A stretch of DNA of 64,000 bases from Anisus vortex (taxonomy: Eukaryota; Mollusca; Gastropoda; Planorbidae), in NCBI GenBank assembly GCA_949126835.1, contig OX421494.1:17965538-18029537 (forward strand), given 5' to 3'. The notes under the pieces were generated by a model. That model was not told the origin of the DNA, searched no databases, and was given only the letters and a program-made list of their open reading frames with translations. Of this stretch, positions 14,101 to 24,604 are shown piece after piece (positions within the stretch are counted from its first letter, which is position 1; every line of letters starts with the position of its first letter). The translations under genes were made by a program, and so were the position numbers.

Positions 14101-17100
14101 ATTAGTCTCTATCAATTAATGACGGTCAAGTGTAGGTGACTTCCTGTGCGCGTACAACAGTTTCAATGTTATAGTAATTAGTCTCTATCAATTAATGACG
14201 GTCAAGTGTAGGTGACCTCTTTGTGCGCGTACAACAGTTTCAATGTTATAGTAATTAGTCTCTATCAATTAATGACGGTCAAGTGTAGGTGACCTCTTTG
14301 TGCGCGTACAACAGTTTCAATGTTATAGTAATTAGTCTCTATCAATTAATGACGGTCAAGTGTAGGTGACCTCTTTGTGCGCGTACAACAGCTTTGATGT
14401 GCGATAAAATCTGTTCACATGTATAAGTTGAACCAAAAGCTGAAAGTAAAAGAGCGAATGCCTAGCAGTTGAGAATAGCATATACGACTTTCCTAAGCAG
14501 CTACCTTGCAGATTTTTTCCGCAAATGGGCACATTTGGATGCCTATTTTTAAAAGGTTTAAAATTCAACTTGCTCCATTTTTAAATCACTAATATTCCTC
14601 CACTTAAAAAAAGATCTACATCTAAGAAGGTTCTAGTAATAACAAACCAGTTAGGCTTGGTGAGTGTGGTATGAAAAAATGATTCCATCAATTTTAAAGT
14701 CTTGCCTTTGATTAGAAAACTCTATGAGTGCTATGATGTTCTTCTGAAAAAGACGAGCTATCTATCCTAAAAGATTCTTTAACATAACTGTATGTACATA
14801 TAGTTAAATGCTTTGAAATTGATTTCACGGCAAGATATATCCAGTTTCAACGCAAACCTATTCCAGTGGTCGTTGTAAATGCAAGTTCAACTTACTAACT
14901 AAAATGTGTCAGAAACATCGGCTTCAACAGTCAGTTTTCCTCATTCAGAACCGGAAGAGGTTGTGGTTTTTATTAATAACAACACATCTTGGAGGTCTCT
15001 CGCGTGCCATTGAAAATTGCTCTGCGTGCCAAGTTTGTCACGAAATCCTTTGGTTGCCGAACCCTGATTTAGAGTGAATTGTGAGATGTCCTTAAGACAT
15101 TCAAATTTCCTTTCGAAAAATAAATAAATAGAAAAATCTATTTGACTACTTGTACTAGAAGACTTTTTAGTGTAAAAGAAATTCCTCCAGCGGCGATGGT
15201 ATGGCATATCGTAGATTGACGTTGTAGTTAAAAAGTAGTCTGTTCCAGATGTAGCCTATTGGCTGTCTATTGTGTGACAACATTTAGTTACTAAAAGTCT
15301 TGGTGATTATCTGTATCGCTCACTACAATTTTACAGCCATTCACAAATAAGAAATACTTGCAAAGATTTTTTAGACAGCTTTACATTGATACCTTAAATT
15401 AATTTATTCCGTCGTCGTCGGCATCCGTCCGTCTCGAGAGACGATGGTGTAGCCTCATGGGTGAGGTGTCCAACTGCATCGCCGAGAATGGCTGTGTAGA
15501 CCAACCCGGGAGTGGCAATCCCTGCAGCACTTGAGGCATTTGAAGGCGGATGGCTGTTGTAGCAGGTGTTTCCGCCTCGCTCTTTTCTGAATGGCAGGCT
15601 CATTGCGCCCAGTTTCTGCGCTGGATGTGCCACCCCTGACTGCGAGCCTCCAGGTTGGTCGGTCAGCAGCTTGACATTCCCATGTGTCAAGGTCAATGGA
15701 GCTCTGGATCAAGTCTCTTTTGCATAGGTCCTTGAAGCGCAGTTTCGGGCGCCCTGTCTTCCTTTGACCTTCGACCAGTTCTCCGGAGAGGAGGTCTTTG
15801 GGAATGCGGCCTGCATTCATTCTCTTTACATGGCCGAGCCACCTGAGTCGTTAAGCACAGCATGAAGGCTGCTCATGTTGGCTCTCTCCAGTACCTCTGT
15901 ATTGGAGACCCTAGCCTGCCACTGGATCTGCAATATGCGCCGTAGGCACCTCATGTGGACGCTGTGAGCTTCTTTTACAGTTCATGAACTTTTCAGCAAA
16001 ATTAAACCAAAACATATAATAAACTATATTAAAGACATACAACTGTACAACAAAATCTAAAGATATAAGAACAATAAAATGAATACAAGAGAAAAATGAC
16101 AACAACGTTATCAAAAAGGCCCTATATAACCTTCGATGTTGATGAGCCGGAAATTCAACAATTCAATTCAATTCAATGCCTCGCGTAGGTGGTCCACGAC
16201 TCACAGCCATACAGGAGAGTGCTGAGTAAACAGGCGTGGTAGAAGCGCAGTCTGGTCTTCTCGGTGAGGCTGGAGTTGTCCCACACTCACTGTTTCAGTT
16301 GGGCCATGACTGTGGCTGCCTTGGCGATCCTGTTGTTGATCTCCGAGTCGATGGACTGCGAACTCGAGATAGTGGACCCAAGGTAGGTGAAGTTCTCGAC
16401 AACCTCCAAGGTGTGTCCATCGATGACAATATTTGGAGGGGTCTCTGTGCCCTGAGCCATAACGTTAGTCTTTTACAGGCTTACGGTCAAGCCGAACCCC
16501 TTGCATGCATGGGAGAAGCAAGTGACAAGCTGCTGGAGTCCCTCTTCGGTATGTGATGTCAAGGCTGCATTATCAGCGAAGAGCATCTCGCGAATGAGGA
16601 CCTTTGTGACTTTGGTCTTGGCACGAAGACGCCCTATATTGTAGAGCTTGCTATCAGACCTGGTGTGTATGAAGACACCCTCGCCGCAGTCCTTGAAGGC
16701 GTGTTGGAGGAGCACAGACAAAAACATCCGAAGAGTGTAGGCGCGAAGACGCAGCCCTGCTTTACTCCGCTGCTGACTGGGAATTCCTTAGAGGTTGCGC
16801 CATCGTAGCAAACAGTGCTGTGCATGAAGGACCTGACCACCGCAAGCAGGTGTGGGGGACATCCAATCTTCTGCAGCAAGCTGAATAGTCCACCTCGACT
16901 GACCAGATCAAATGCCTTTGTGAGGTCGATGAAGGCTATATAGAGTGACCTCTGCTGTTCCTGACACTTCTCCTGGAGCTGGCGTAGTGAGAAGATCATG
17001 TCCACTGTTGATCGACCAGCCCTGAAGCCACGCTGTGACTCTGGGTAGATGCGTGAAGCGAGGGCCTGCAGGCGGGCAAGGACGACGCGGGCGAACACTT

Positions 17101-20100
17101 TACCAACGATACTGAGGAGGGAGATGCCCCGATAGTTGTTACAGTCGCTCCTGTCACCTTTGTTTTTATACAAAGTGACGATGTTAGCATCTCTCATGTC
17201 TTGAGGAATGTAACCCTTTTACCAGCAGAGGCAAAGGAGGTCGTGGAGTGGCTGTAGTAGGGCTGGCTATTAATTAATTATTATTATTAATATCTGTATT
17301 ACTATTATTGTCTCGATATAAATTTTTTTATTGTTTGCCAATTTTATAATTTTCTTGTTATGTCTTTGACTATACCTTTAGTGTCTTTATTGTACTTATT
17401 GTTTGTACTATGTGGCAAAATAAATATTGTTCATTATTCATAGACGAGGACTACAAGTGATGGCTACTGCACACACTGGTGCGTTGGTTAGTAAAAGATG
17501 AATGACCGTTTAAATATAATGAATGAGATTTGGATTCGGTGTTTTTGAAAAGCAAATGCGATTCTTTGGTGGAAAATCAATCCGTTTATCTAGGTCTGTG
17601 AGTTTTGGCAACAATTTTGTATTGCATTCTTATCAACTTCTTTTGGGGAAAATGGATTTTATGCTAATACCATTTTTTTTTTCAAAAAAGAAAAACAAGA
17701 CAAGCTGCAAATAGTGAGGCGTGGAGACCTAAGGCTTTTGCAACCAAAATTGAAACAAATATAGACAAACTACTAGCAACACACCGGGCAAACGAGTGAC
17801 ATTAATATTGAATTTTTAAGCCTCTTGTTTAGGTAATTTTTTGATCTATTAATTCTTACAATAAGTTTTCTTTTCAGTTTTTTTTTAAAGATAATAAATA
17901 AGCTCAAAAATCTAGTCGGCCTTAAAAAATTGCTGAAACTATAATGACCCTTTAATTTTCAGAAGATTGGCGGTGATGGGGGGGGGGGGTGGACGCTAAG
18001 GAAAAGATGGGGGGGGGGTGCGGTGAGCATAAAAAAATGTAAAAGGGGGTGGTGAGCCGAAAAAGGTTGAGAACCTATGGTTTAGGGTTATTCTTGAGGC
18101 TGAGCCCCGAGACCCAAACCCCTCCACCATCACCCCCCCCTGCCCCAACAACCTCATGGTTAATCCGGAGCTTATTCTGAGTTCATATATTAGTAGGCCT
18201 ATACATATAAATATAAAACATCTATCTAACAGAGTCTTCAGGCAGCCACACGCAAAGAAAGAAAAAAAAGCTTTAAAAAGCTTTAAAATCTTCTGAAACT
18301 AATGAAAGAAAAATTAGATCTACGTCAGGCAACAAGAATATAATAAACACCATGTTATTGATAAGAAGTGTCTTAGCCAAGGGAGCAAACCCACAAGTCG
18401 ACAACTTTTATTAATTTCGCGTGCATCCATTTCTTTATTTATAATTTAGGTCTCGATCTATCGTCACTTTCAGGACTTCACAATTATTTATCACCCGATC
18501 CATCATTTGTATCCAATTTAAAAACATATATATTAGCCCTTCAATATTTCTCTCTTTTAATTTTCTATGCTTGCTTGTAGCTAGACTATATCAAGTTATT
18601 CACACAAACCTCAAAGCAAAAATATCGAATTATAAGCCAATAACTCATTATTAAAAAAAAAAAATTATATAAAAGATTAAAATTATAAGTTATTATCCTA
18701 TTTGTATTAGATAACGAAAATATAAAAATGACTTAAGAAAATACACACTGAAAAAAACAATGACACAAAAAGTAAATCTTAAAAAAAATAAACAATTAGG
18801 CCTAGTCTATTGAGATTTTAAAATATAAATAGCGTGGTTAACTAAAATGGAGCAAAAAGAAATGGTCTATTCTCTAGTTAAAATATTTAAATAGAGTATG
18901 TTTAGATCTACTGCTGGCTTCGTCGCCTCATTGTTTGCATGCAGTTTAAAATATGAGGATAACGGTTACATCTTATTAACACACTTAAAGAATATCATTT
19001 GAAGAATTTATTGGACTGGAAGTGCATGATTATATGTGTGTGTGTGTGTATCTGTGTATCTGGATATGAGGTACAGAAGGAGTGTGTGTGTGTGTGTGTG
19101 TGTGTAGGAAGACAGACCAAAAGAAAGATGTTGAGTCATATACAAACATTTGGGGGTGGGGGTGGGTGGGGGTCCAATAGATCCAACTTAGATCCAAGCG
19201 ATCCCGTGCCACGTGACAGTCTACTGCGTGACGGAAGACGTCGCGCGTGCAATGAGCCAGCCGTATAACTAAATTAGCAGAAGACAAGTGTCGTCATAGA
19301 GAACTTTTTTTTCTCCATTTCGTGTCTATCAGAACAAAACAAACAAAAAAAAAATTGGAAGGAGTTGAGCTTCACATTAAAAAAAAACTGTTCCACGGAG
19401 TTGGCTATAGACAAAATCATGTCACGAACTAGTCTGCGTTATGGAGAAATGCAGAAGAATGGCGTCGTGTGTTTATATTTCAAATAAAAATGTTGTTGGC
19501 AATATTTTACCAATAAAAAAGTCCTTCTTGGCTTTCATTTTAGAATCAGATGACAGTCGTGGGTCCAAGTCGAACTAGAACATATTTCAGCATGGGTGTA
19601 ACATTATTACTTAAAACTCTCAATTTATAGATTTATATTTATATTTATAGAAACACTTCAGAAAAAAACGAATCGTTGTAATACTATATAAAGCATCCCT
19701 CATTGTATGTCGATGATGCTTCCAAAGTGAGAATTGGTAAGGCGAGAGCTGCATTCAACCAATTGAAAGAGGTCTAGACCTGCGGCAACTTGACCCTCAA
19801 GACTAAAGTTAGGATATTCAACACCACTGTGAACTTGTGAAGCCTGTCTTGTTGTATGGAGCAGAAACATGACGAACAACAGCAGCTTGTTCTAGAAAAC
19901 TACAGACATTTATCAACTCATGTCTCCGAAAGATCCTCAGAATCTGCTGGCCCAACGTCATCACTAACGAGGAACTCTGACGAGGCACACGGCGGGAACC
20001 GGTGGAAGAACTAATCCGACAGCGCAGATGGAAATGGATTGGCCACACTCTTAGAAAACCCGCATCCAGCACCACGAGACAAGCCCTTACTTGGAATTCA

Positions 20101-23100
20101 CAGGGCAAGAGAAAGGGAGGTCGACCCAGAATGACCTGGAGAAGGGAGCTGGAGGCAGACACCAAAAAGAGTGGTCACAACCACAGAATAGGTATATATA
20201 TATATATTTATTTATTTTGTGGTCACAACTGGTGACAGTTTGAAAGACTGGCCTAAGACCAAAACGCATGGAGAGCCTTTGTTCGTGGCCTATGTCCCAG
20301 ACGAGACGACAGGCGTGGATGATGAAAGATGAAAAGAATTCTAAAATATGTAGTTTTTTGTTACATTTTCTTCTACCTGTTTATAATGGAAAGATTCATA
20401 AATGTGTATGCTTTGGGCTCTACGTCAACTGAACTCATTGCCCATTATATTTTATCTTATCTGCGCTTAGGTACCGTGAACTGGCCCTCGGATCAAAAAA
20501 ATTTTGGGAGAAATCTATTAATGGACTGGAGGTGTTTCAAAAAATAACCGAATGTATTTTTTGTAAGAATGTGAGTTACATAATAATTACGGAAGTGACG
20601 TTACAAACCCCCGCCCCCTTTTCATTCGGTCCTTGCACTAAGAAGTTCTTAAATGCACTTCTGGGGAAAAAAAGTCCTTTTCTACATTTGACATTTAATA
20701 TACGAACATTGCCACCAAATGAATGACCATGATACCCTAAATTCACAAATAGGAATGTACTTTTGATCAATATATGATTGTTCTCGAAAGATTGCCACCA
20801 AAATGTGTCTTTTGTCACATTACACAGGGAAATAAAAAGAATAAAATATTATCAGAGTCCAAAAATGAGTGGCCTTTACACACACACACACAGAAAAATC
20901 AATATATAGGCCAGTTGAGATGCTACAAGTGATGGGGGGGATGTGGGGTTAAAGAGCAAGCCTAAGAAATGTAGGATCAATAAAACGGCCCACCACACCT
21001 ACTACTAACTAGATCTACAAGAAATGTGAGCTGCTATCAGAAAACAAAATTATTTCGAGTCGATATGACGGTACTCCTCTTTGCAATTCAACAAATAAGA
21101 CATCTTTAAAGGGCTACACGCCCCTTTCACGGGGTTTCCCCAACATCAACTATGTGTAAAGATGTTTCATTTTCGTTATTCCCCCCCCCCCACCTTATGC
21201 CCTTCAGTAACCCTTCCTTCCCAGTTGTTTACCCTTCCTTTGCAGTTTGTTTGTTTGTTTGTTTGTTTGTTTAGTCCACATCGTAGGAAGGAATAATTCA
21301 AATCTGAAACCGCATGCAGCATTGTTAAGTTTCCATTATCAGGTTATTTGGAAACAAAATGTGATTGTTAACACAAACAAATGCTTAAATACTCATGTTC
21401 GACTCACTTCGCAGGTATAGATCTACATTTAACTGAGGGGCGCAAGTGGGGCTCTTTACCCGCCTTACCACTCTGCAAGTTGATGTAAGACCTCCCCTTT
21501 CCCCATTAGAAATTTAATGTATCAGCGTTTCCGGAACTATTTTTTTTTCTTCACGACTCGTTTACCGTTTAGTTGTATATTTCTACTGCTGTGATGCACT
21601 AAGCTTTGTATCGCACATACTGGCCGGCAATTTATAATACTATAAATAGAACAGGTTAACCTTATAACGGATAGAGGGCAGTAGAGGCCTATGAATTTCT
21701 ACACACTCTTCATTTATCATAATATAGTGACTAGAATCGGGTTGAAATAACACAATGTATTCGTTGGAGGGGGGCGGGGTATATCGGTATCTATTTATTG
21801 CCATAGGAAGCTTACATCATAAAAATCTGACCTACATTTTGAACTTTTTCACCCTTTCTTTGTAACCTTAAGCCCCGTTAATTTTGCTTCCAGGTGCCAG
21901 GTCGAGACTCATAGCATTGGGGAAAGGGGGGGGGGCTCTGGTTTAAATGTAAATGCTTATACTTTTTATTATTCAATGGGAAGAATGAATATGGTAACTG
22001 GCTCTAATTAAAGAAGAGCTGGGTATTCCAACATTTAAACTGCAGGGAAGAATAAATGGCTGGCTCTAATCACATAAGAGATGGGTATTCCAACATTTAA
22101 ACTGCGGGGAAGAATAAATAATTGGATCTAATTAGAGAAGAGATGGGTATTCCAACATTTAAACTGCAGGGAAGAATAAATGGCTGGCTCTAATCACATA
22201 AGAGATGGGTATTCCAACATTTAAACTGCAGGGAAGAATAAATGGCTGGCTCTAATCACATAAGAGATGGGTATTCCAACATTTAAACTGCAGGGAAGAA
22301 TAAATGACAGGCTCTTATCACAGGAGAGATGGGTTTTGTTTACATTGTATGTTTATAATGTAGGCTATGTTGTATTTTTTTCTATTGTTGACCATGCTTT
22401 TTTCCTTTTATTATACGCACATTTATATGGACACATATTGTCTTTGAGCCAACATTTCTAATTAGTAAATTAAGCCTACAAATATTTTTTACAATTTAAA
22501 TTAAATTGTTACTGCAAACTGCCATATAATGTAAAAAAAAAAAAGATGTATTTATTATTTGATTATAGAACTATGTGAAAGAATATTGGCTTGGGGTGAG
22601 CACACAAATAGAATATATATATTTTTGTTAAAAGATCATTCAAATAAAAAATGATTGCCAAATATACCGTAATAGAGGCATTTGTACAAAAATGACAATT
22701 AAATTAAAGGTATTTAATAGAAATAAGTTAATGAAAATGTTTTAATATATGTTGCATCTGCAGTATTAAGTATACTTCTCCGAGAAGTTCTCCCCCCCCC
22801 CCCCTTCTCTACCCATTAATATGACTGTACCAAACCAGTATTTATTTTGGTGTTGAATTAAATTTGTAAGGTATAACAATATTTAAACTTGTTCTTTCCA
22901 AATCAAATTAAAAATAAATTATAGCCTAAGCTCATTCATAAAAATTAAAATGTATACAAAATATTTAGCATTTAATATTGTTCTTAAGTCATACAAATGT
23001 GTTATGTTTGCATAGTAAAGCAGGACAAATGTCTTTGTAAAACATGAAAATTTGAGCTAGTTGAAAGTTAAGCCTTTTGTTAAATGTATTAAGATATCGG

Positions 23101-24597
23101 GCACTACAACTTAAGGCAGGCATCCTTTGAACAGTCTGAGCAGACTTATATGTGCATTTGTGATGGCTCATTTCATTTAGACCAATATTCAACCCCCTCT
23201 CCACAATTGTCACAATTCATCTAAAAAAAGTAACACCCCCTCGTAATATGATGCCACAAAACTCCCCTCTGCCCCCCCCCCCCCCCCAAAAAAAAAAAAA
23301 AAACAAAAAAAAAACAAAAACAAAAAAAAAAAAAAAAACATTACATATCCAATTTCAGAATCAGTTTGTTTTTAAATCTCTTTTATTCTTATTGTAGTAG
23401 ATCTAAACTGAAAATCTGACTGTTTATTGTTTCAGTTTAAAAAAAACATGTTTTATCTGCAATCATAGGCAACTACATTACATTGACAAATAATTCAATT
23501 AATCATCAAATGTTGAAGATTTGAAGAGTTTTGCTCTTATTCTTCAAAAGCCATTTTATGCTTTTCAATACCCTTGATGACCCACTTGATGCACAGTGTT
23601 CAAAGTTCTTTTTTTTTTTCAATACAAAAAAAATGTATAATTAATAACTTTGGAATTATAAAAAGTTAACTGTAGGCCCTGCCAACATTAAAAGGACCTA
23701 ATATATAATTATTTTTTTTCTATTCAGAAAAGGATTATATTTATGTCCTACATATCATATAGGCATATTATTAATATATTAAAGGCCTATTATAGGTTTG
23801 AGTATGGTATTAGTATTGCAATTTGATTAGAGTGTTAAATAAGGTTAAGTTTTAGGTTTTCAATGATTAAATGCCACATTAGAAACATTTATCGTCAAAA
23901 TTATTAGTTATAGTTATAGATCTTAGTTGTAATGATGCACTGTCACTCAGCTGCTGAATGATACATTAATTTTCATAAAACAAAACTTTAAAACCTATTT
24001 TTGTTTGTTTTCTTCTTATAAAGACTAATGTTATATGTAGACCTAGTATAGACTAGATCTAGAGTGTAGAGTCTAGAGGCCTATGTTTTACTCCTTTTTA
24101 TAAAATTTCTAATTTATATTATTTTATTAGATAAAATTAAAGACTAGTCCAAGCAGGCATCAGCAGACTGTGCAGACAATTACTATTATTATCCTTAGGC
24201 CTAGAACTAAGACAAGTAGTCTATTCTATTTTAATCTAATTAATCTATTATTAACTATTAGGCTACACTATTATTAACTATTACTACTATACTTAGTATT
24301 GATTCGTATTGAATTGGCCTAATTATTAAAATAAAAATTTTAATTAAATATAGAGTAAGAATAATAAAAATTACAAGAAAACATTATGGAGATGAAAATT
24401 AAAATTCATTTAATATTTTAAATAATATAGGCCTATATATATATATCTATATAATCACACTAAAACATAAAAGTTCACATAGGTTAAATACTCACCCAGA
24501 ACAAAACATTAAATCCGAACATCAAATATTTGATACAGCAACTGACTTCTGTTCGGTCCCTTCTGGATCTGTAGCCGTAACGTCTTTTGCTTGGCAT
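2581..24597 (-). CDS. TspanC8-type tetraspanin (TSPAN5/14/17/33-like), 7 coding exons
   Basis: Four-pass membrane protein of the TspanC8 subgroup, whose known members bind ADAM10 and steer its exit from the ER and its substrate choice. Exons in coding order: 24496-24597, 10939-11133, 7974-8048, 7302-7400, 6292-6411, 6029-6079, 2581-2769. All introns are phase 0 with GT..AG ends; total 276 aa (vertebrate relatives about 270-285). The start gives [13 protein letters not shown] then [18 protein letters not shown], like the TSPAN5/14/17 N-terminus. TM1 is about 18-46, TM2 about 66-90 with [11 protein letters not shown]3 about 95-119, and TM4 about 235-260. The large loop has the CCG motif at C160-C161, IYFNC (C177), CGVPFSCC (C185, C191, C192), HCG (C205) and GCIP (C227): exactly eight cysteines, the mark of C8. 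The loop after TM1 ([16 protein letters not shown]) looks more TSPAN33-like, so orthology within the subgroup is open. Intron 1 is 13.4 kb. Confidence 0.93.
2836..3066 (+). repeat. SINE-A copy, head missing, diverged
   Basis: Matches the body of the SINE-A family (see 25975-26262) in the plus orientation: a GTCTACTCAGC..ATGGGTACCT block, then GCTGGCCAC..CAATC..CTAGTATGCCATGGCCAC near 2968-2999. An AT-rich insertion separates the blocks, and the tRNA-like head is absent. It sits in tetraspanin intron 6. Confidence 0.5.
3337..3374. repeat. 19-bp minisatellite, left part
   Basis: About two copies of a 19-bp unit (AGTCAATTTCAGCACTATT). The array continues at 5766-5962, and the two parts are separated by the 2.4-kb inverted-repeat element. 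Confidence 0.8.
3375..5765. mobile_element. PIF/Harbinger-like non-autonomous DNA transposon, 2.39 kb
   Basis: Perfect 27-bp terminal inverted repeats, starting GGGGACGTCCATTAATTACG on each strand, flanked on both sides by TTA (3372-3374 and 5766-5768). The 3-bp TTA duplication interrupts one unit of the 19-bp minisatellite, so the empty site can be read directly. TWA target duplications are typical of PIF/Harbinger. Both ends also carry G-rich subterminal blocks containing TTTGACAATTGTTGACAAGGGGG or close variants (about 3405-3470 and 5630-5730). No transposase frame is visible. The interior at about 3770-4740 is clearly richer in G+C than its surroundings. The element lies in tetraspanin intron 6. 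Confidence 0.75.
5766..5962. repeat. 19-bp minisatellite, right part
   Basis: About ten head-to-tail copies of AGTCAATTTCAGCACTATT with single-base variants (for example AGTAAATTT, CAGTACTATT). This is the same array as 3337-3374, split by transposon insertion. It lies about 70 bp beyond tetraspanin exon 6 in intron 6. Confidence 0.9.
7653..7918. repeat. 42/45-bp minisatellite in tetraspanin intron 3
   Basis: Six copies of a unit beginning ATGTCCTATAGACTGCTGAG. Copies differ by one ATT triplet (42 or 45 bp), so a plus-strand frame stays open across it by chance. The array lies between coding exons 4 (7302-7400) and 3 (7974-8048) and has no similarity to either exon. Confidence 0.9.
8120..8147. 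repeat. (TA)n microsatellite
   Basis: A run of alternating T and A in tetraspanin intron 2. Confidence 0.9.
8650..10330 (-). repeat. 39-bp minisatellite made of copies of the exon 2 / 5' splice-site boundary
   Basis: About 43 tandem copies of a 39-bp unit. On the minus strand (gene sense) the core reads GTCTCTTATTGTTTGTAAGT, matching the last bases of tetraspanin exon 2 plus the intron 2 donor (GTCTCTTATTGTTT|GTAAGT at 10939/10938). Almost all units keep GTAAGT; at least two near 9616-9660 and the last near 10318 have ATAAGT instead. Because 39 is a multiple of three, both strands give long repetitive open frames, which are not genes. Units toward 9840-10330 are more diverged than the near-identical units at 8650-9600. 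Confidence 0.95.
10331..10843. other. Unique AT-rich intron sequence
   Basis: Intron 2 DNA separating the main 39-bp array from the three exon-adjacent units. No feature is seen beyond AT-rich sequence. Confidence 0.5.
10844..10963 (-). repeat. Three 39-bp-type units including the true exon 2 donor
   Basis: Three tandem units of the same sequence as the large array. The one nearest the gene contains the real exon 2 end and donor (cut between 10939 and 10938). The next has the donor GT changed to AT (10899), exactly 39 bp on. The third has an intact GTAAGT at 10862, 37 bp further. These link the exon boundary physically to the minisatellite. Confidence 0.9.
11440..11820 (+). repeat. Diverged copies of dispersed repeat family C
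   Basis: Blocks TCTAGTCTTG..TTTGTTCGGGCAACCCATTC..TAAATGCCA (11460-11560) and GGACGCAATA..AGAAGGA..CGTCTGTAA..ATATAAGATAAG (11764-11814) match parts of the better-preserved copy at 58340-58570. The second block is inverted relative to that copy. Family C has no visible coding capacity. Confidence 0.4.
12409..12490 (+). repeat. SINE-B head (tRNA-like), truncated
   Basis: Reads like the tRNA-derived head of SINE-B (full copies at 35503 and 51408): an A-box-like GTGGTTAGTACACCGGACT followed by a B-box-like CGCGGGTTCTATCC, then GCCGACCGATCCCTGTC. It is cut off before the SINE tail. Confidence 0.6.
13262..13615 (+). mobile_element. LINE 3' end (RTE-like), pseudogenic
   Basis: The plus strand encodes, across stops, the conserved C-terminal block of an RTE-like reverse transcriptase: [23 protein letters not shown], then [15 protein letters not shown], then [21 protein letters not shown]. 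It ends in a short GAAGAAGAAG tail typical of these elements. Stops replace codons before and within the block, so it is dead. The related fragment at 19730-20330 has the same block. Confidence 0.7.
13628..14395. repeat. 76-bp minisatellite, about 10 copies
   Basis: Tandem array of a 76-bp unit starting GTTTCAATGT(T/A)ATAGTAATT and ending GTGCGCGTACAACA. Copies are almost identical except for a T/A variant near the start and a shared change (GACTTCCTG to GACCTCTTTG) in the last three copies. It lies inside the hAT-like element, directly after the LINE tail. Confidence 0.9.
15397..17262 (-). mobile_element. Non-LTR retrotransposon, 5'-truncated, broken
   Basis: Minus-strand reverse-transcriptase remnant. 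The best frame (17197 down to about 16700) has [58 protein letters not shown] and SSGVKQGC, i.e. RT blocks up to the region before the YADD box. The frame then shifts ([32 protein letters not shown] at 16727-16473 carries FADNA in place of FADDA). The C-terminal part at 15820-15455 includes [16 protein letters not shown] and [16 protein letters not shown] blocks and a [17 protein letters not shown] zinc-knuckle motif. The 3' end is near 15397. A foreign block at about 15975-16178 interrupts it. Confidence 0.8.
15975..16178. other. Insertion inside the LINE
   Basis: AT-rich block of about 200 bp that splits the otherwise continuous LINE sequence (GTGAGCTTCTT.. before, GCGTAGGTGGTCC.. after). 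It ends in repeated CAATTCAATTCAAT. Its origin is not recognised. Confidence 0.45.
18080..19729. other. Tetraspanin intron 1, low-complexity DNA
   Basis: No gene seen. Contains AT-rich DNA and GT-repeat tracts at about 19036-19050 and 19082-19105, followed by a G-rich run near 19150-19173. Confidence 0.5.
19730..20335 (+). mobile_element. LINE 3' end (RTE-like), pseudogenic
   Basis: Decayed C-terminal part of an RTE-like retrotransposon on the plus strand. Recognisable blocks, with stops and shifts between them, are [81 protein letters not shown] and a final [13 protein letters not shown] 40-bp AT-repeat insertion at about 20190-20230 is flanked by GGTCACAAC on both sides, like a small insertion with target duplication. 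Confidence 0.75.
20336..21990. other. Tetraspanin intron 1, no gene
   Basis: AT-rich DNA with scattered C and G runs and a (GTTT)n tract at 21247-21272. No supported coding region. Confidence 0.5.
21998..22335. repeat. 62-bp minisatellite, 5-6 copies
   Basis: Tandem units containing GGCTCTAAT, GATGGGTATTCCAACATTT, AAACTGCAGGGAAGAATAAAT. Copies differ at a few positions; the first and last are most diverged. Confidence 0.9.
23271..23340. repeat. Poly-C / poly-A low-complexity tract
   Basis: A run of C followed by a long A-rich tract with occasional C. Confidence 0.9.
23341..24480. other. Tetraspanin intron 1, no gene
   Basis: Very AT-rich DNA with many AGGCCTA words. Nothing else is seen before exon 1. 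Confidence 0.5.
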
Positions 24598-24604
24598 GAC
24601 GTCA
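24597..24604. promoter_or_regulatory. CRE-like palindrome TGACGTCA at the tetraspanin start
   Basis: A perfect TGACGTCA overlaps the first base of the tetraspanin start codon (minus strand). CREB/ATF sites of this form usually act near transcription starts. A second perfect site lies 74 bp before the ADAP start. Function is not shown. Confidence 0.3.

Larger units (their letters stand above)
12078..18079. mobile_element. hAT-like element, 6.0 kb, carrying nested insertions
   Basis: Ends are CATGGGTTCTCA and TGAGAACCTATG, inverted with one mismatch, of the hAT GGTTCTCAAC type. Flanking 8-bp sequences CTTTAGGG (12070-12077) and GTTTAGGG (18080-18087) differ only at the first base, as expected of an old hAT target duplication. 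Both ends have C- or G-rich subterminal tracts. The interior holds a SINE-B head, a LINE tail (13262-13615), a 76-bp minisatellite and a 1.9-kb LINE. No convincing transposase was recognised; short frames at 14356-14568 and 14941-15207 (minus) are unassigned. The element lies in tetraspanin intron 1. Confidence 0.65.

Noticed and set aside
16236..16556. 106-codon plus-strand frame
   Set aside because: Antisense shadow of the minus-strand reverse transcriptase.
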